Shown: one piece after another, positions 1-13,100 of the stretch | Numbering within the stretch: position 1 is the stretch's first letter | Layout of the letters: each line of letters starts with the position of its first letter | Assembly (NCBI GenBank): GCA_947044405.1 | Contig: CAMRHE010000035.1 | Coordinates: 6,917,501-6,981,500, forward strand | DNA: 64,000 bases | Direction of reading: 5' to 3' | From: Leptodactylus fallax | Taxonomy: Eukaryota > Chordata > Amphibia > Anura > Leptodactylidae | Translations under genes and position numbers: made by a program | The notes under the pieces: generated by a model | The model's input: the letters and a program-made list of their open reading frames with translations, nothing else | The model's database searches: none | What the model was told of the DNA's origin: nothing

Positions 1-296
1 GGCAATGGCCATCACAGACAAAGGGGAATTGACCTAGACAGACAGGTGTGAATTCAATATCTATTCAGATTCTGATAACGACAGTATTCACACTTCACCC
101 CACACCTATTACACGAGGAGCTTAGGAATGTAAATGTATATATTGTGTGTTACTCTGGTACCGGGTGATCAATCTTGCTCTGCTGAATCCTCAGTACACT
201 CTTGAACTTTAATACTGCATGTAATAAAGACCATTTTTATCAAGTTTGGAGAGACATCCTTTTTCCTTACAGTTCACAGCAACTTAGTCAATTTAG
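1..296. other. Non-coding stretch upstream of the first pseudogene
   Basis: No gene, tandem repeat or element end is recognised here. The stretch ends just before the ATG of the pseudogene at 297, so it may hold that gene's decayed promoter, but no clear TATA box or other promoter motif supports this. Confidence 0.4.
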
Positions 297-1279
297 ATGG
301 TATCAAGAGGTTGCATACATCCAGCAGACGCATTTTGCTACGTATGTGGCCAGTTTATAAAGACAAGAGCGAAAAAGTACTCTGTGGAAGCATCTGCTAA
401 GATGTGTGAGGCCTACAAAGCATACTTCGGCATGCCTGTTGGTGACCAAGACAAACCATGGGCTCCTCATTTCACATGTGAGCACTGCAAGAAAACTCTT
501 GAAGGTAAGTGGATAAATGCTACTCTCTTAAATAGCAGATTAACTGTGTTAATATTGTAAATATCACTAGTCATTAGTGTGAAATGACTAGTCAAATTCT
601 CAATCCAAATATTATTTTGTTTGCTTATAGGTTGGTACAGGGGAGAGAAGAGAGCCATGCATTTTGCTATCCCAAGAATTTGGCGTGAACCGACTGATCA
701 CTCAACAAATTGCTACTTCTGCACTGGTGGACCCATGCAAGGTTCTGATGCCACCACTACACATCAAGTTGGGGCTCATAAAACAATTTGTCAGGGCTCT
801 AGATAAGGAGTCGAGAGCTTTCAATTACCTCCAAGATCTTTTACCTAAGCTGTCTGAAGCAAAGATCAAAGCTGGTGTCTTCGTCGGACCACAAATCAAG
901 AAGATCATAGAGTGCAGTGAATTTCCCAAGAAGCTGAATAGGAAGGAGAGAGCAGCTTGGAACAGTTTCCTTCCTAGGCAATCATAAAGATGAAAACTAT
1001 GTACAACTGGTTCAGACTCTGATAAAGAACTATGCTGCAATGGGCTGCAGGATGTCACTCAAAATCCATATCCTTGATGTTCATCTTGATAAGTTCAAAG
1101 AGAACATGGGAGCTTATTCAGAAGAGCAAGGCGAGCGCTTTCACCAGGACATTATGAACTTTGAACGCCGTTACCAAGGACAATATAACGAAAACATGAT
1201 GGGCGACTATATTTGGGGATTGATTCGTGAAACTGATTTGCAGTATAGTCGTAAATCTCGGAAAACCGCACACTTCTGA
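297..1279 (+). pseudogene. Broken copy of an uncharacterised repetitive animal protein family (CYVCG / PPLHIKLGL / GERFHQD type)
   Basis: The reading starts at ATG 297 and runs in three pieces. Piece one (297-504) begins MVSRG and has a CYVCG...CEHCKK cysteine pair pattern and the motif DQDKPWAPH. A short GT-AG intron (505-630; GTAAGT donor, TTATAG acceptor) joins it in frame to WYRGEKRAMHFAIP...IWREPTDH..CYFC. Around 720-730 the frame switches into PPLHIKLGL...VGPQIKKI, which in related proteins lies far downstream, so a large middle section is deleted. Another frame break near 985 leads to MSLKIHILDVH, GERFHQDIMNFE, RRYQGQ and a stop after RKTAHF at 1279. I know these motifs from a multi-copy, functionally unknown family in many animal genomes. 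The intron argues against a processed copy. The family assignment is from memory; the deletion and frame shifts are seen directly. Confidence 0.75.
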
Positions 1280-2192
1280 ACAGTTTTTGGTAATCTGTGT
1301 AAATTTGCAATGCATATAGTGTTCTTAGTCTGACTGTATAAATGAGAAGATGCAAAATCGCCTGTTTCTATATTAAAAATGCATAATTTTCATTGCCGTG
1401 GTCACAAAAGCGAAGTTTATGATGAATGTAAGCAAGTTTTAATTTGTTTTAGACATAAGCAATTGGAATATAACATTTAAAAGCTGGGAACAAAATTTGT
1501 GTTACATAGATTATAATCTCTCTGATCTTTCTGTATAAAATTTCCCACCAATTTACAGTTTCTTCACTACAGCTGCTTCTTGAGGTCCCAAGTAGTAGGA
1601 CCAAGTAAGTGGAACTTTAAGTTTGAGTGTCTTTAATGTTTTCCCACCTAATCATTTTAAATTTAAATGATGACTGCACTTTTCAAAGATCTATAGTACA
1701 GGTAAATCTTGGAACCTTTATAAGATATCTTATCAAATAAAAATATTTTCTTTTTCACTTATTAGGTTTCTTTCATGTTCTCCACCTCCCTGATAAACTG
1801 CACAATCATTCTATTTCTCTGTTAAATCCATCTTAGTCTCCCAGGATAGATAGTCAGATCACAGAGGTATCTGATACTCATAGAAGTTACATATACTCTT
1901 AGAAGTCTATACAGTAAAGAGGTGAGGGGAGGAATCAAGAGAGGATGAAACAGACATAGATATGCTGCCACATTTCTGTCTCATCAGAGAGATTTGTTGA
2001 CCTTATCAATGACCTTATTCATATTATAGCAGCTTGTCCACTCATTAGCTCAGAGAAAAAGAGAAAACAAGCGAACCTGCAGGGGAAAAAAATTACTATA
2101 AAATGCAGAACACAGGCCATACAGTTGCAAGTGACAGTGTTATTAGAAGTTCTGTAAGAGAACTGGCACCTACAATGTTTGACTGCTATATA
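1280..2192. other. Non-coding, AT-rich; nothing recognised
   Basis: No coding signal or repeat structure could be supported between the pseudogene and the Tc1 end at 2193. Scattered stops occur in all frames. Confidence 0.4.
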
Positions 2193-2240
2193 CAGTGGCT
2201 TACACTTAAATGTATTTTATTGAGATTTTAAGTGCTAGAC

Positions 2241-3426
2241 CAGGGGTAGGCAACCTTTTTTGTTCGGCGTGCCTATTTTAATTAAAAAATCAAAGATGAG
2301 GTACTCAGAGTGCCGGTCAATAATTGTAAGTCTGACAACCCCTAAACTAAAGTCATATACCACAAACCATAACACAGAAGTGCTGCCACCAGATGCTTTA
2401 GGACACATGCGTTTACTGCTATTTCCTGGGATGCACCTGTACTTTCCAATTAGAAGCAATGAAAGTCCATGTGCATCCTGCAATTAGTGGTAAATGTATG
2501 TGTCCAGGAACACGGTATGGCAGCACCCTTATGGTGATAACACACTATGTATCTGGATGCAACTATATTCTTAGGCCACTGTAACTTTTAGCTTGATGTA
2601 AATCTGCGTTCACATGGTGCGGTCCCTGCACACCGTATTATGTCCCATAGCGGCCCCTGCACACCGTTTTATGTACCATAGCAGCCCCTGCACACCCTTT
2701 TATGTCCTATAGCAGCCCCTGCACACCGTATTATGTCCCATAGCGTCCCCTGCACACCATATTATGTCCCATAGCGGCCCCTGCACACCGTATTATGTCC
2801 TAAAACAGCCCCTGCACACAGTATTATGCCCCATAGTGGACCTTGCACACCGTATTATGTCTCATAGTGGCCCCTGCACACGGTATAACATTCTAACTTT
2901 TAAAATTTACGCACCTCACTAGCTATAATTATACTCTGGGGTCTCTTCAGACCCCAGAGTATAATAAGCGGAGGGCCAAGAGAGATGACAAACTTAAAAA
3001 AACAATGTTACTTTTTCCTGCGCTCTGCAGCCGCTCTGTTCTCTTGGGCGCTTCTGCCTGTAGTCAGCGACCGCTGATTGCTTCTCAGGGGTCACATCGT
3101 GTCATTATGCGTAATGACCTCGGACGTGACCCCAGATTTCCTGTCAGCTGTCTCTAGCATCAGATGGAAGCGCCTGAAGAGCAGACAGCGGTTTCGGATC
3201 CAGGGAAGGTGAGTTACATTGTTGTTTTTATGTTTCATCACTTCTCCTTAGCTTCCGCTTATTATACTCAGGGGTCTAAAGAGACCCCCGGGTATAATAA
3301 CAGCAGTTTCATTTTGGCCGGATTTGGTTCGTTTGAAACTGCTGGGTGAGGACTCGGGTCGCCATGCCAAGTAAATAAGCCTCATGTGCCGCTCTGGGCA
3401 CATGTGCTGGGGGTTGCCGACCCCTG
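2241..3426. mobile_element. Non-autonomous hAT-type element nested in the Tc1
   Basis: The ends are CAGGGGTAGGCAACC and GGTTGCCGACCCCTG, a near-perfect inverted pair. They are flanked by a perfect 8-base direct repeat TGCTAGAC (2233-2240 and 3427-3434), the hAT target-site size. The right Tc1 end contains the uninterrupted equivalent of the target (GTGATAGACC), confirming the insertion. There is no transposase. Inside are a 31-base minisatellite (2621-2885) and two hairpins built on GGGGTCT (2930-2961 and 3262-3300). Confidence 0.88.
2621..2885. repeat. 31-base minisatellite, about 8.5 units, inside the hAT element
   Basis: The consensus contains GCCCCTGCACACCGTATTAT followed by GTCCCATAGCG, with scattered substitutions between units. 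The same unit, in one or the other orientation, recurs at 55797-55892 and 62868-63212, each time inside another hAT-type element. Confidence 0.85.
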
Positions 3427-3566
3427 TGCTAGACCAACACAAAGTAGCAGATAATTGTGAAGTGGAACAAAAATGAGACATGGTTTTCAAAATTTTAATC
3501 AAATAAAAGTCTGAAAAGTGTGATGTGCAAAAGTATTCAGCCCCCATATATCAATACTTTGTAGAG

Positions 3567-3761
3567 TCATGGGCCCCTTGGCTGCTTCTCTTGTCTTGGT
3601 AGGTTTGCAGTTGTAGAATACTTTTTCCATTGTTGGATGTTGGATTGAACAGTGCTCCTTGGAATGCTCAAAGCTTGGGATATGTTTTTATAATCTAGCT
3701 CTGCTTTAAATTTTCCCACAACTTTATCTCTAACCTGTCTGGTGAGTTCCTTGGTCTTCAT
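3567..3761 (-). pseudogene. Tc1 transposase N-terminal remnant
   Basis: The minus strand starts MKTKELTRQVRDKVV and continues through a helix-turn-helix reading ISQALSIPRSTVQ and an IQQWKKY stretch. This is the first DNA-binding (paired-like) helix cluster of Tc1 transposases. Only about 65 residues of a normal ~340 remain. The second helix-turn-helix and the whole DDE catalytic domain are absent because the element is internally deleted. It cannot make an active transposase. Confidence 0.85.
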
Positions 3762-4104
3762 GATGCTGTTTGTTCACTAGTGTTCTCTAACAATTCACTG
3801 AGTCCTTCACAGAACAGGTATATTTATACTGAGACTAAATTACACACAGCTGCACTCTATTAACTAATTAAGCAACTTCTGAAGGCAATTGATGGCACTG
3901 GATTTTATTTAGGGGTATCAGAGTACAGGGGGATGAATACTTTTGCATGTCACTTTTATTTGATTAAAATTTTGAAAACCATGTATCATTTTCATTCCAC
4001 TTCACAATTATGTGCTACTTTGTGTTGGTCTATCACTTAAAATCTCAATAAAATATATTTAAGTTTGTGGTTGTAAACTGACAAAATGTGAAAAACCACT
4101 GTAT

Positions 4105-5708
4105 GAAATATACTATTTATATCAATGTCTATGTAAACACATATAACTGACATTATTCAAGTCAAATTGAAATGACAATGTTATTTTAGACCAATGCTGT
4201 GTCCCTGAGTCATAATTGTCAAATCAGTTGTCACTTCTCTTACTTTGTTCCCATTAAGTAACCAACAAGAGGTAACAATTGTTTTCAAGTATCAAAACTA
4301 AGTGACCATGTATTTGTTTAATAGAGACATTGTCATTTTGTTATCTACTGTTAATGTGGAAATAGACATGAGGTAACATAGATATCAATGTATATAACTG
4401 TGGGCATTATATTAACCTTTTTAAAATGAGGATTGTGAATCCCCAAAAAATTAAAACTAAGAAAAGTGAAGTTTTTTTTTTCACTAAATTCATATTGCCA
4501 CAAAGCAAAGATACCTGAAAGAGCTATTGCTACTGAGAAGGATATCAGATCTACAAAGGTCAGATTGACATATATGTCAGTGAACAGACAGATTGTAAAT
4601 GCTCTAGGGAATGTACAGCAGGAAAATCTGAGAAGCTATCTCGTTAGATTAAATTAATGTATTTAAATGATGTAATTTAAATATATGGCCAGCTTGATAG
4701 CTTGGGAACAAATGTAATAAAGTGTTATTAAAGATTTTAAGCTGTAGCTGGGGTTGAATGACTAGAGAGTGCTTAAAAGATTAAAAATGGAACGTATCTA
4801 TAATGATATTTAATTTGGAATTAAAAATATTTTTCCTAATAGTGAAAATTTGGCTAAAGTCTTAATTGCTAATGATACCAAAAATGAATAAAAAGAAGCA
4901 TCTACAGAATTCAGAATCAAATAATATTCTCTTAATGTCCGCTGTCCATGGCTGAGATATTTCTTTATTGCATATAAGGCATGGCGGTTTGAAAAAAGTA
5001 ATAAAATTAATTATGGTTTCATATTTCAAAAAGAAAAAAAATACGTCATAATATAAAAAGAGTATACCTTTTTTGATAAGTAAAAGAAATAAGTAAAATG
5101 AATGTAGTCTTCAATTATAGCTTATGGTAAAAAACTATATATAATTTTATAGAAATTTGAGCTGGATTAAATTCTAATATCTAGTCCCTCTATATATAAA
5201 TGCTCTTGAACGAAAAACATAAAAAAAATATTTAAAAAATATATAATTTTTTTTCCTAGAGATAATTTTTTTTTCTAGAAAACTAGTTATATACCGTACA
5301 TAACAATTATCATTAACGATTCAAACTATTTTAGGATCATTAGCAATAATCAACAAATTTATAGTATTAAAAAACTATTGTTCTGACCACTGGAAATCTC
5401 CTTAATTAGATGTAACTATTTTTCTTACAATCATAGCAATTACCTAAACACAAGGGCTAATTCACTTCAAAATAAATCATCACAATAATTTTTATTACTA
5501 CCCTATAATCGATAAAATAATAATATAATTATGTGCCTTTTTATGTTTTTTTATCAATTATGGAGAAGTAATAAAAAAATATCTTGATTTATCTATGTTT
5601 ATATGGTGTTTTTTTTTGTAGATTTGTTTCTTTATAACACATTGTTCAATCATTTTTCTGTGAATTAGGGTGTAGGGTGTGTTTTTTGTAGGATATACTA
5701 TATATATA
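4105..5708. other. AT-rich non-coding interval between two Tc1 elements
   Basis: No gene is seen. From about 5030 to 5640 the sequence is strongly AT-rich with many A and T runs. The short open frame at 4466-4657 has no family resemblance that I can see and is probably chance. Confidence 0.4.
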
Positions 5709-5710
5709 TA

Positions 5711-7300
<1,590 letters not shown>

Positions 7301-7302
7301 TA

Positions 7303-8968
7303 TGTATAAAATTTATTGATAGCAATTAGTTAAATATTGAATGCAATTCATGTATGCCTCTTTGCTTCTTACTTAAAATAGAGATCTCATGGCAGTAAAA
7401 TGGAATTAATTAGTAATTGAATCCATATGTCTATGGTTCAATTAAAGAGAATATATTTTTATAAAATTATATATTACTTAAATCATGTTTTAATGTAAAC
7501 TTGTTTTTTAAAAACTGCATCAACACAAAAGCTTGAATAATTTTAGTTTTCACACTGGCTTTCAGAGCTGTCATAGCAGGCTAACATTTTTGTTTGCAGG
7601 AGCTCATTTTACAGCTTTGTTGTGTAGACTGGTAAGGAGTCAGCAGAGAGTTGGGAATTGTGCAGTTGGAAGTCTAGATCTGGCAGAATGGCAACACTAT
7701 GAACACAGATAATGCTCTGTATTCATCTGTCCCATCACACTTGAAGGGGTTATCCAGCTTCTAAAAATTATCAGCAAATACATCCACAGCAGTGCTAAAT
7801 ACTCACTGTTTCCTTGTGCAGCCTTTTCTTGGCTTTATTTTACTTGAGACGCCTTTTAAAATAAAAAATAAATAGCTAAACTATATAGTAAAAACATCAA
7901 TCTGTCATGTAGCTTAGGTAAATAACAGCTGAATTTTAGGCCTTCTTGGGAACTGTAGGCACGCTAGATGGGAGAGTTCAATAATTTATAGGGAAGTCCA
8001 TTTCATTTTGATATAGCACAACTAAAAGTACAGTAGTATGATGCGGAGAAGGATGACATACAATATATATCTCCAAGATTTCCAAGCAAGCCCTGCTGAT
8101 TTGGGCTCATACTATGAGATATACCATGACATGAATGAAGGAGGAATGAATCCTTAACACACTTGCTAAACATCTTGAATCTGTATCATCCACTTTAGGG
8201 CCAGGATAAAAACAAATTCAATAACCAAACATTTTATTGAGGTATACTCTGTATATTATTAAGTGTAACTAAACTTTTAAGCAGTTTTTGATTTTATTAC
8301 ATAATTTGTGTTATTAATATATTTTGTAATATATTTTATGAACAAATTGTGGTTAAATCCTGCATTTCTTTATTGTTCCCCTTGTTTCTCTATTGAGAGC
8401 TGTACTCCACTTCTCACTGTGTATGGCGTACAGGTTTGTAGAGTTTTATGCACATTATAATGTTCCCCTAGTGGTTCCACAGGATAAACCATCAGTATGT
8501 GATGTGTTGTGGTCTGACACCCAGACCCCACACAAATCAGGTGATCTGGATGCCTACAGGCGTTGGAATTAGCAGCAGTGGAAGGTAAGCAGAGGTGAAT
8601 CATCCTATTCAAGTAATAGGAGTGGAGGTTTAGCCCTGTACACTGAAACTAAATAAAAGTCAATAAAATAAACTGTTATAATAAAATAACATGATGCATG
8701 TTTACATATGAAATAAGGACAAGTCAATGGCAATGTCCTCTTATAATAGCAGAAACTTTTTTTTTCTGTTTTTGTTCTAGGAAAAAATAACTTTGCAATT
8801 CTAGAACATGTTGCGTTAATGTAATAAAGGTAATGAAAACAACTACTTCTCTATAAGTGATGGATTTGTAACAACATAAGGGCCAGCATGTCTTGGATCC
8901 TGGCTACTCTAAGAGCAGTATTATGCTATAAAACTAAATGAATATCCAGCATGCCCATAGCTACTTTG
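7303..8968. other. Non-coding interval with weak dispersed-repeat character
   Basis: No gene is recognised. Around 7741-7800 and 8370-8620 the text resembles dispersed repeats common in frog DNA (GGGGTTATCCAG; GACACCCAGACCCCAC), but no element ends can be drawn. The 80-residue open frame at 8370-8612 is probably chance. Confidence 0.35.
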
Positions 8969-8974
8969 CTTACC

Positions 8975-9487
8975 TGACTGTGAATAGCCAAGGCTGTGGG
9001 ATGTTTATTGCTGTTAACTTTTTGGCCAGTTGGTGGAGGTACTTGACTATATGAAAACACAGTTGATTGACTAGGCCCCTCATAATGGCCAGACATTGGG
9101 CTAGGCTGTTGAAAGTTGAAGCTGGAGGGTAATGTGGTTGCCCATGCCCAGATGCTGCAGGGTGATAGTAGCTACGATGTTAGGAAAAAAAGGTCTGAAA
9201 GTTGCCCAAGGCCATGCTGCAGAAGTTGATGGGCCAAAATATTGATGCTGATCAGTCTGCAGTTGCCACTTAGTACCCAAAAAACTTGACTTTAGTTGTT
9301 GGGTGGGATAGCTGCATTGATCTGTGTCGAGACATGGTTTCAGGTGATACCTTGCGTAGCTGGGGTGCAAAGGACTTCATATACACTTCAGTGGCTTTCC
9401 CTTGAAGCAGTTCCAACACCTTGGCACCAATAACTGATTTGAGGTTAGGCTCATAGGATGGTGTTGGTGGATGACAAGCAGTAAAAA
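8975..9487 (-). pseudogene. Unidentified decayed coding stretch ending at a splice-donor-like site
   Basis: On the minus strand, 9487 to about 9270 reads as protein-like sequence with LKSVIGAKVLELLQ and VYMKSFAPQLRKVSP, then a stop. A neighbouring frame continues QHQYFGPSTSAAWPWATF, and a third frame gives SPMSGHYEGPSQSTVFSYSQ and VPPPTGQKVNSN up to 8975. The next bases are GTAAGC (8974-8969), a good splice donor directly after CAG. The composition (P, S, Q and Y rich after a helical block) looks like a real protein, but at least two frame changes and a stop break it. I do not recognise the family. It may be a dead exon of a host gene or a repeat-derived open frame. Confidence 0.4.
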
Positions 9488-10778
9488 ATAGTGATCAGCC
9501 CTATCGCCAGCTTCACACTAAATTACATCAAGTGGGGCTTTGTTTTATCTATAACTTGGGACCACTGGAGGATCCGTTGTGGGTCAAGATCAAGACTGAC
9601 TGGTCAACTAAATTTTTTAAAAAAGATTATACAAATATGTTTATACTATACACACAGGTATAAGAAAGGGACTACGGTTATCAAGCATTGCTGCATGTTT
9701 GTTCTGGTATTTCTGATGTTACTTTTCTCTGATAATGGAATTCCGCCTGCCTTGGATTTATGGTATTTAAATATTGTTCTATTACCATGCACTGTTCATG
9801 TTCTAGATGTACTAACAAAATGGATGTTTATAATGTAGCTACATGGCTGAAGAATTACTTTAAATGGAAACTGCTGACACTCTGCTCATATGTTCACATT
9901 AATATTATTGCAATTTGTATAAATTATTAAAGTATCTAAAAGCCTAATCCCATTTGCTATAGGGTCAGATTGGGAAATTGTAACTACTATGCTACTCAGG
10001 CATCCATTTAAAATAATTAATTCCATCCACATGTTTATTATGCATCTAAATAGTACATGAAATCCATTTCTATGCAGACAATTTGTAAAGAATATTTTAT
10101 GTAGAGTTACTAAGGCTTTCACTCAATTACCATCTGCTGTGTAAATTGAAGTTCTTTAGTAACTATTTTTTTCTTTAAACATAATTCTACAATTCACCAG
10201 TAAGCTTTCTTTGTTATTGAAACTATATAGAGATGTATTTAACTAATGATATTGTGCATCATTTTTTAAATGTATATTGCAATATGGATGGTGGTTATTC
10301 AGTTCATTGACACTATAACCTTAAAAATTAGAGAACAGGAAAATATATACATATTCTGGAAAACTCTACAAAGAATTATTACCCAGGAAGCTGCAATAAA
10401 ATTATCTAATGTAGTATGCAGCTATAAGTATAAAATGAGTGTACAGAAGAAAATACAATATAATAAAAAAAAATTAATGCAAATAATGTACATGATACAG
10501 TCATTGTGATTGACATAGAAATTTTTACGCATGGCAGATCAGTTTTTCAGCAGATGTATCTGTGTTGAACTGGCCATTTACATTCACCAATTTAATTGAT
10601 GGCAGCCTGGGATCATGTATAAATAACACAAAATCGTGATATTGAGCACAATTTACAGTATATGTTTATTTCCGAAGTCTGTTTCTTTTACTATCTCTGA
10701 TGTGCTTGGCTCTCATATAATGCTTTAATTTAGCACTCCTTAGTTATACTTATCATACAACTAGTCAGAGTTTCATCC
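9488..10778. other. Non-coding AT-rich interval; nothing recognised
   Basis: Open frames at 9491-9838 and 10270-10509 are AT-driven and carry no recognisable motif. No repeat structure was seen. Confidence 0.4.
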
Positions 10779-11076
10779 AGTCTGTTACCAGAACCCAGCA
10801 TATCAACCCAACGCCGCAGATAGATAGGTTAGAGTCCTGGCTCAAACCTATCTACTCAAATCTGGATCAAATAGAGTTTCCATTGTGAATCTATTGCAGA
10901 GATATCACCTTTTCTGTTAGTATGAAAATTAGATCTTTGTGACAATGAGAGTGTTGCCATTGCTTCAAAGAGGTAAGCTGCAATGTCCTTGTTACTCCAA
11001 AATGCTGTTTGATTCAGGTGGCGCTAACCTACCTATCTGGGGACTGGGTTAATATACTGGGTTCTGGTGATAGACT
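10779..11076. mobile_element. Short inverted-repeat element (MITE-like, 298 bases)
   Basis: The left end AGTCTGTTACCAGAACCCAG and the right end CTGGGTTCTGGTGATAGACT are imperfect inverse copies. The similarity extends about 55 bases inward to AGATAGATAGGTTAG and CTAACCTACCTATCT. There is no coding capacity. The superfamily is undetermined because no clear target-site duplication was found. Confidence 0.75.
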
Positions 11077-11789
11077 TTTAACCTCTTAACACTAAGTATA
11101 GTACTATTAGGTTACACTGAGGCTGCTACATTGCTGTTGAGTTCTGGCTGTATTATACACCCAGGACTTTTCCCTTGCTGTTGGAGTAGGAAATAACTCA
11201 TATTCTCAGTTTTAATTCAGAGTTTCAACATGATCAATACTAATAACGGCATCTAAGTGGTTGGGGAAGGGGGCTGCCTCCCCCATCCATGTATGATCCT
11301 ACTATGTCCAGCTAGCATCACACATATTATACAATACACTGCAATACTAAAGGAAAGCAGTATATTGTACAAGCGATTAAATGAACAAGGCACAAAACAG
11401 TTTTAAAAACATTATGATTATTATAAAAATAAATAAATAATAGTTTGAAAAACCCTTTCACTTTTCATATATAAATAAAAGAAAAAAAGAGCATAATCGG
11501 TGTCTGAAAGTCTAAACTCTTTAAATATGATTTTATGTATTCCATATGGTGAACTGACAATGTTGCTGATGGATCACCTCAGTTCATCCAAAAAAATGGA
11601 TAAAAAGTGATCAAAAAGTAAGTTATACCCAGGAATGCTACCATATAAATAATCTCACCTAGTACAGTATACCCAGTCAACACTTTCTCAATAGCATGAT
11701 AAATACAGGGCTCCCCCACTTCAAGACACACAGGTCTCTCTCTAGACCAATTTTATGCCAAAGGGACAATGCACATCCTTATTAAAAAA
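11077..11789. other. Non-coding interval; nothing firm recognised
   Basis: No gene or element boundaries are seen. The interval leads into the ribozyme-like motif at 11790. Confidence 0.35.
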
Positions 11790-11855
11790 TCACAACAAGA
11801 AACGCGTTTCCACACCAGTATTTACTTCTCTGGTGTTTCATCAGAGGTGTTCTAA
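11790..11855 (-). ncRNA. Hammerhead-ribozyme-like core (Penelope-type), probably decayed
   Basis: Minus strand order: CTGATGA (11844-11838); a perfect 7-base stem ACACCAG/CTGGTGT closing an 11-base loop, with one A-G mismatch at its base; GAAA; then ACGCGT. This is the conserved core order of type I hammerheads: CUGANGA, stem II, GAA, short stem III. Penelope-like elements are known to carry hammerheads with very short stem III. Helix I pairs poorly, so activity is doubtful. Confidence 0.5.
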
Positions 11856-12039
11856 GATGCATAAAGAGAGTGTATTTGTCTTATTTAACCAGTTCCACCC
11901 ACCATGCTGCCTTTTCAGGTCCTAATTACTGAGCCAATTTGGAATTAGGATGTGAAAAGGAATTGGTAGAGGCAAGTGCGGACGGCTTCTCCTTTCTCCC
12001 TCTCACACTACTTGCTGCTAGTAAGGACACAGCAGCAGG

Positions 12040-13100
12040 TAGTGAGATGCCGCAGTGTAGTCCAAAATGGGGTCACATTTTAGGGGTTTCCATAGTATTG
12101 GTATGAGACATGGCAGCTGAAAATTATTCCAGAAAAATCTGTCCTCCAAAAGCCAAATAGTGCTCTTTCCGGTCTGAGCCTTGTTATGCACCCATAGAAC
12201 AGTTTAGGACCACATATGAGATACTGCCATATTCCGGAGAAATTTTAGGGTTAATTTTCTCCTTAACCTCCTGTGAAAATTAATAGTTTGAGGCTAAAGC
12301 GAATTTTTATCAGAAAAAAAGGAATTTTCACTGTCTCAATATTAATAGAATCTGTGTATCATCTTTGGGATCAAAATACTCACTATACACCTTGATAATT
12401 TCCTTGAGGGGTGTAGTTTCCAAAATGGGGTCACTTTTTGGTGTCTTCCACTGTACTGGTACTTTAGGGTCTCTGCAAATGAGACACGGCTATCCTAAAA
12501 CTATTACAGCAAAATCTGCCCTCAAAAGCCAAATAACGCTCTTTCCGTTTTGGTATTGCTGTGATCAGGAAAAATTGTGTAACAAACTGTGTATCCATGT
12601 TCCCCTTTGACCCCGTGGGAAAATGAATAGTTTGGGGCTAAAGTGACACTTTATTGGAAAAAAAAGGAATTTTTCATTTTTATGTCCCAATGGTAATAAA
12701 TTATGTGAAACAGCTTTGGGGTCTAAATGCTCACTATACCCCTCCATAAATTCATTGAGGGATGCAGTTTCCAAAATGGGGTAATTTTTGTTTCCATTGT
12801 ACAGAAACTTGAGACAAATGAGATATGGCACCTGAAAACAAATAAAGCAAGATCTGCTTTTTAAAAGCCCAGTGGATCTCCTTCCCTTTGGGAATTATAT
12901 AATATATATTAAATTATATTATAAATAAATTTTACCTTAATATTGTTTTAATTCCCGTGAAAGGGTTAAAGGGTAAACAACTTCCCAAATGCAGTTTTAA
13001 TGAGTGGAGTTTTAAAGATGGGGTGATTTAAGGGGGCTTCTTATATATACACACCTTTAAAATCCCCTTTGAAATGGGTTTGGGATAATTTTTTTGTATA
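12040..13100 (+). repeat. Tandem copies of a ~355-base dispersed repeat
   Basis: The landmark AAAATGGGGTCAC or its variants occurs at about 12063, 12421 and 12774, roughly 355 bases apart. It is followed by conserved blocks (GAGACATGGC, AAAAGCCAAATA, GCTCTTTCC, CTCACTATAC). A shorter degenerate copy starts near 13000. Related copies lie at 25560-26130 (inverse), 27920-28470 and 36015-36520. There is no coding capacity. Confidence 0.7.

Larger units (their letters stand above)
2193..4102 (-). mobile_element. Internally deleted Tc1-type transposon, interrupted by a hAT element
   Basis: The left end reads CAGTGGCTTACAC and the right end ...AAAACCACTG, each flanked by TA (2191-2192 and 4103-4104), the Tc1/mariner target. 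The terminal inverted repeats are long, about 160 bases. The left one is cut in two by the insertion at 2241-3426, and its halves (2193-2240 and from 3435) together match the reverse complement of 3945-4102. Without the insertion the element is only about 720 bases, so most of the transposase is deleted. Only its N-terminus remains (3567-3761). Confidence 0.9.

Noticed and set aside
8370..8612. 80-codon minus-strand frame
   Set aside because: Falls in dispersed-repeat-like text and has no motif.
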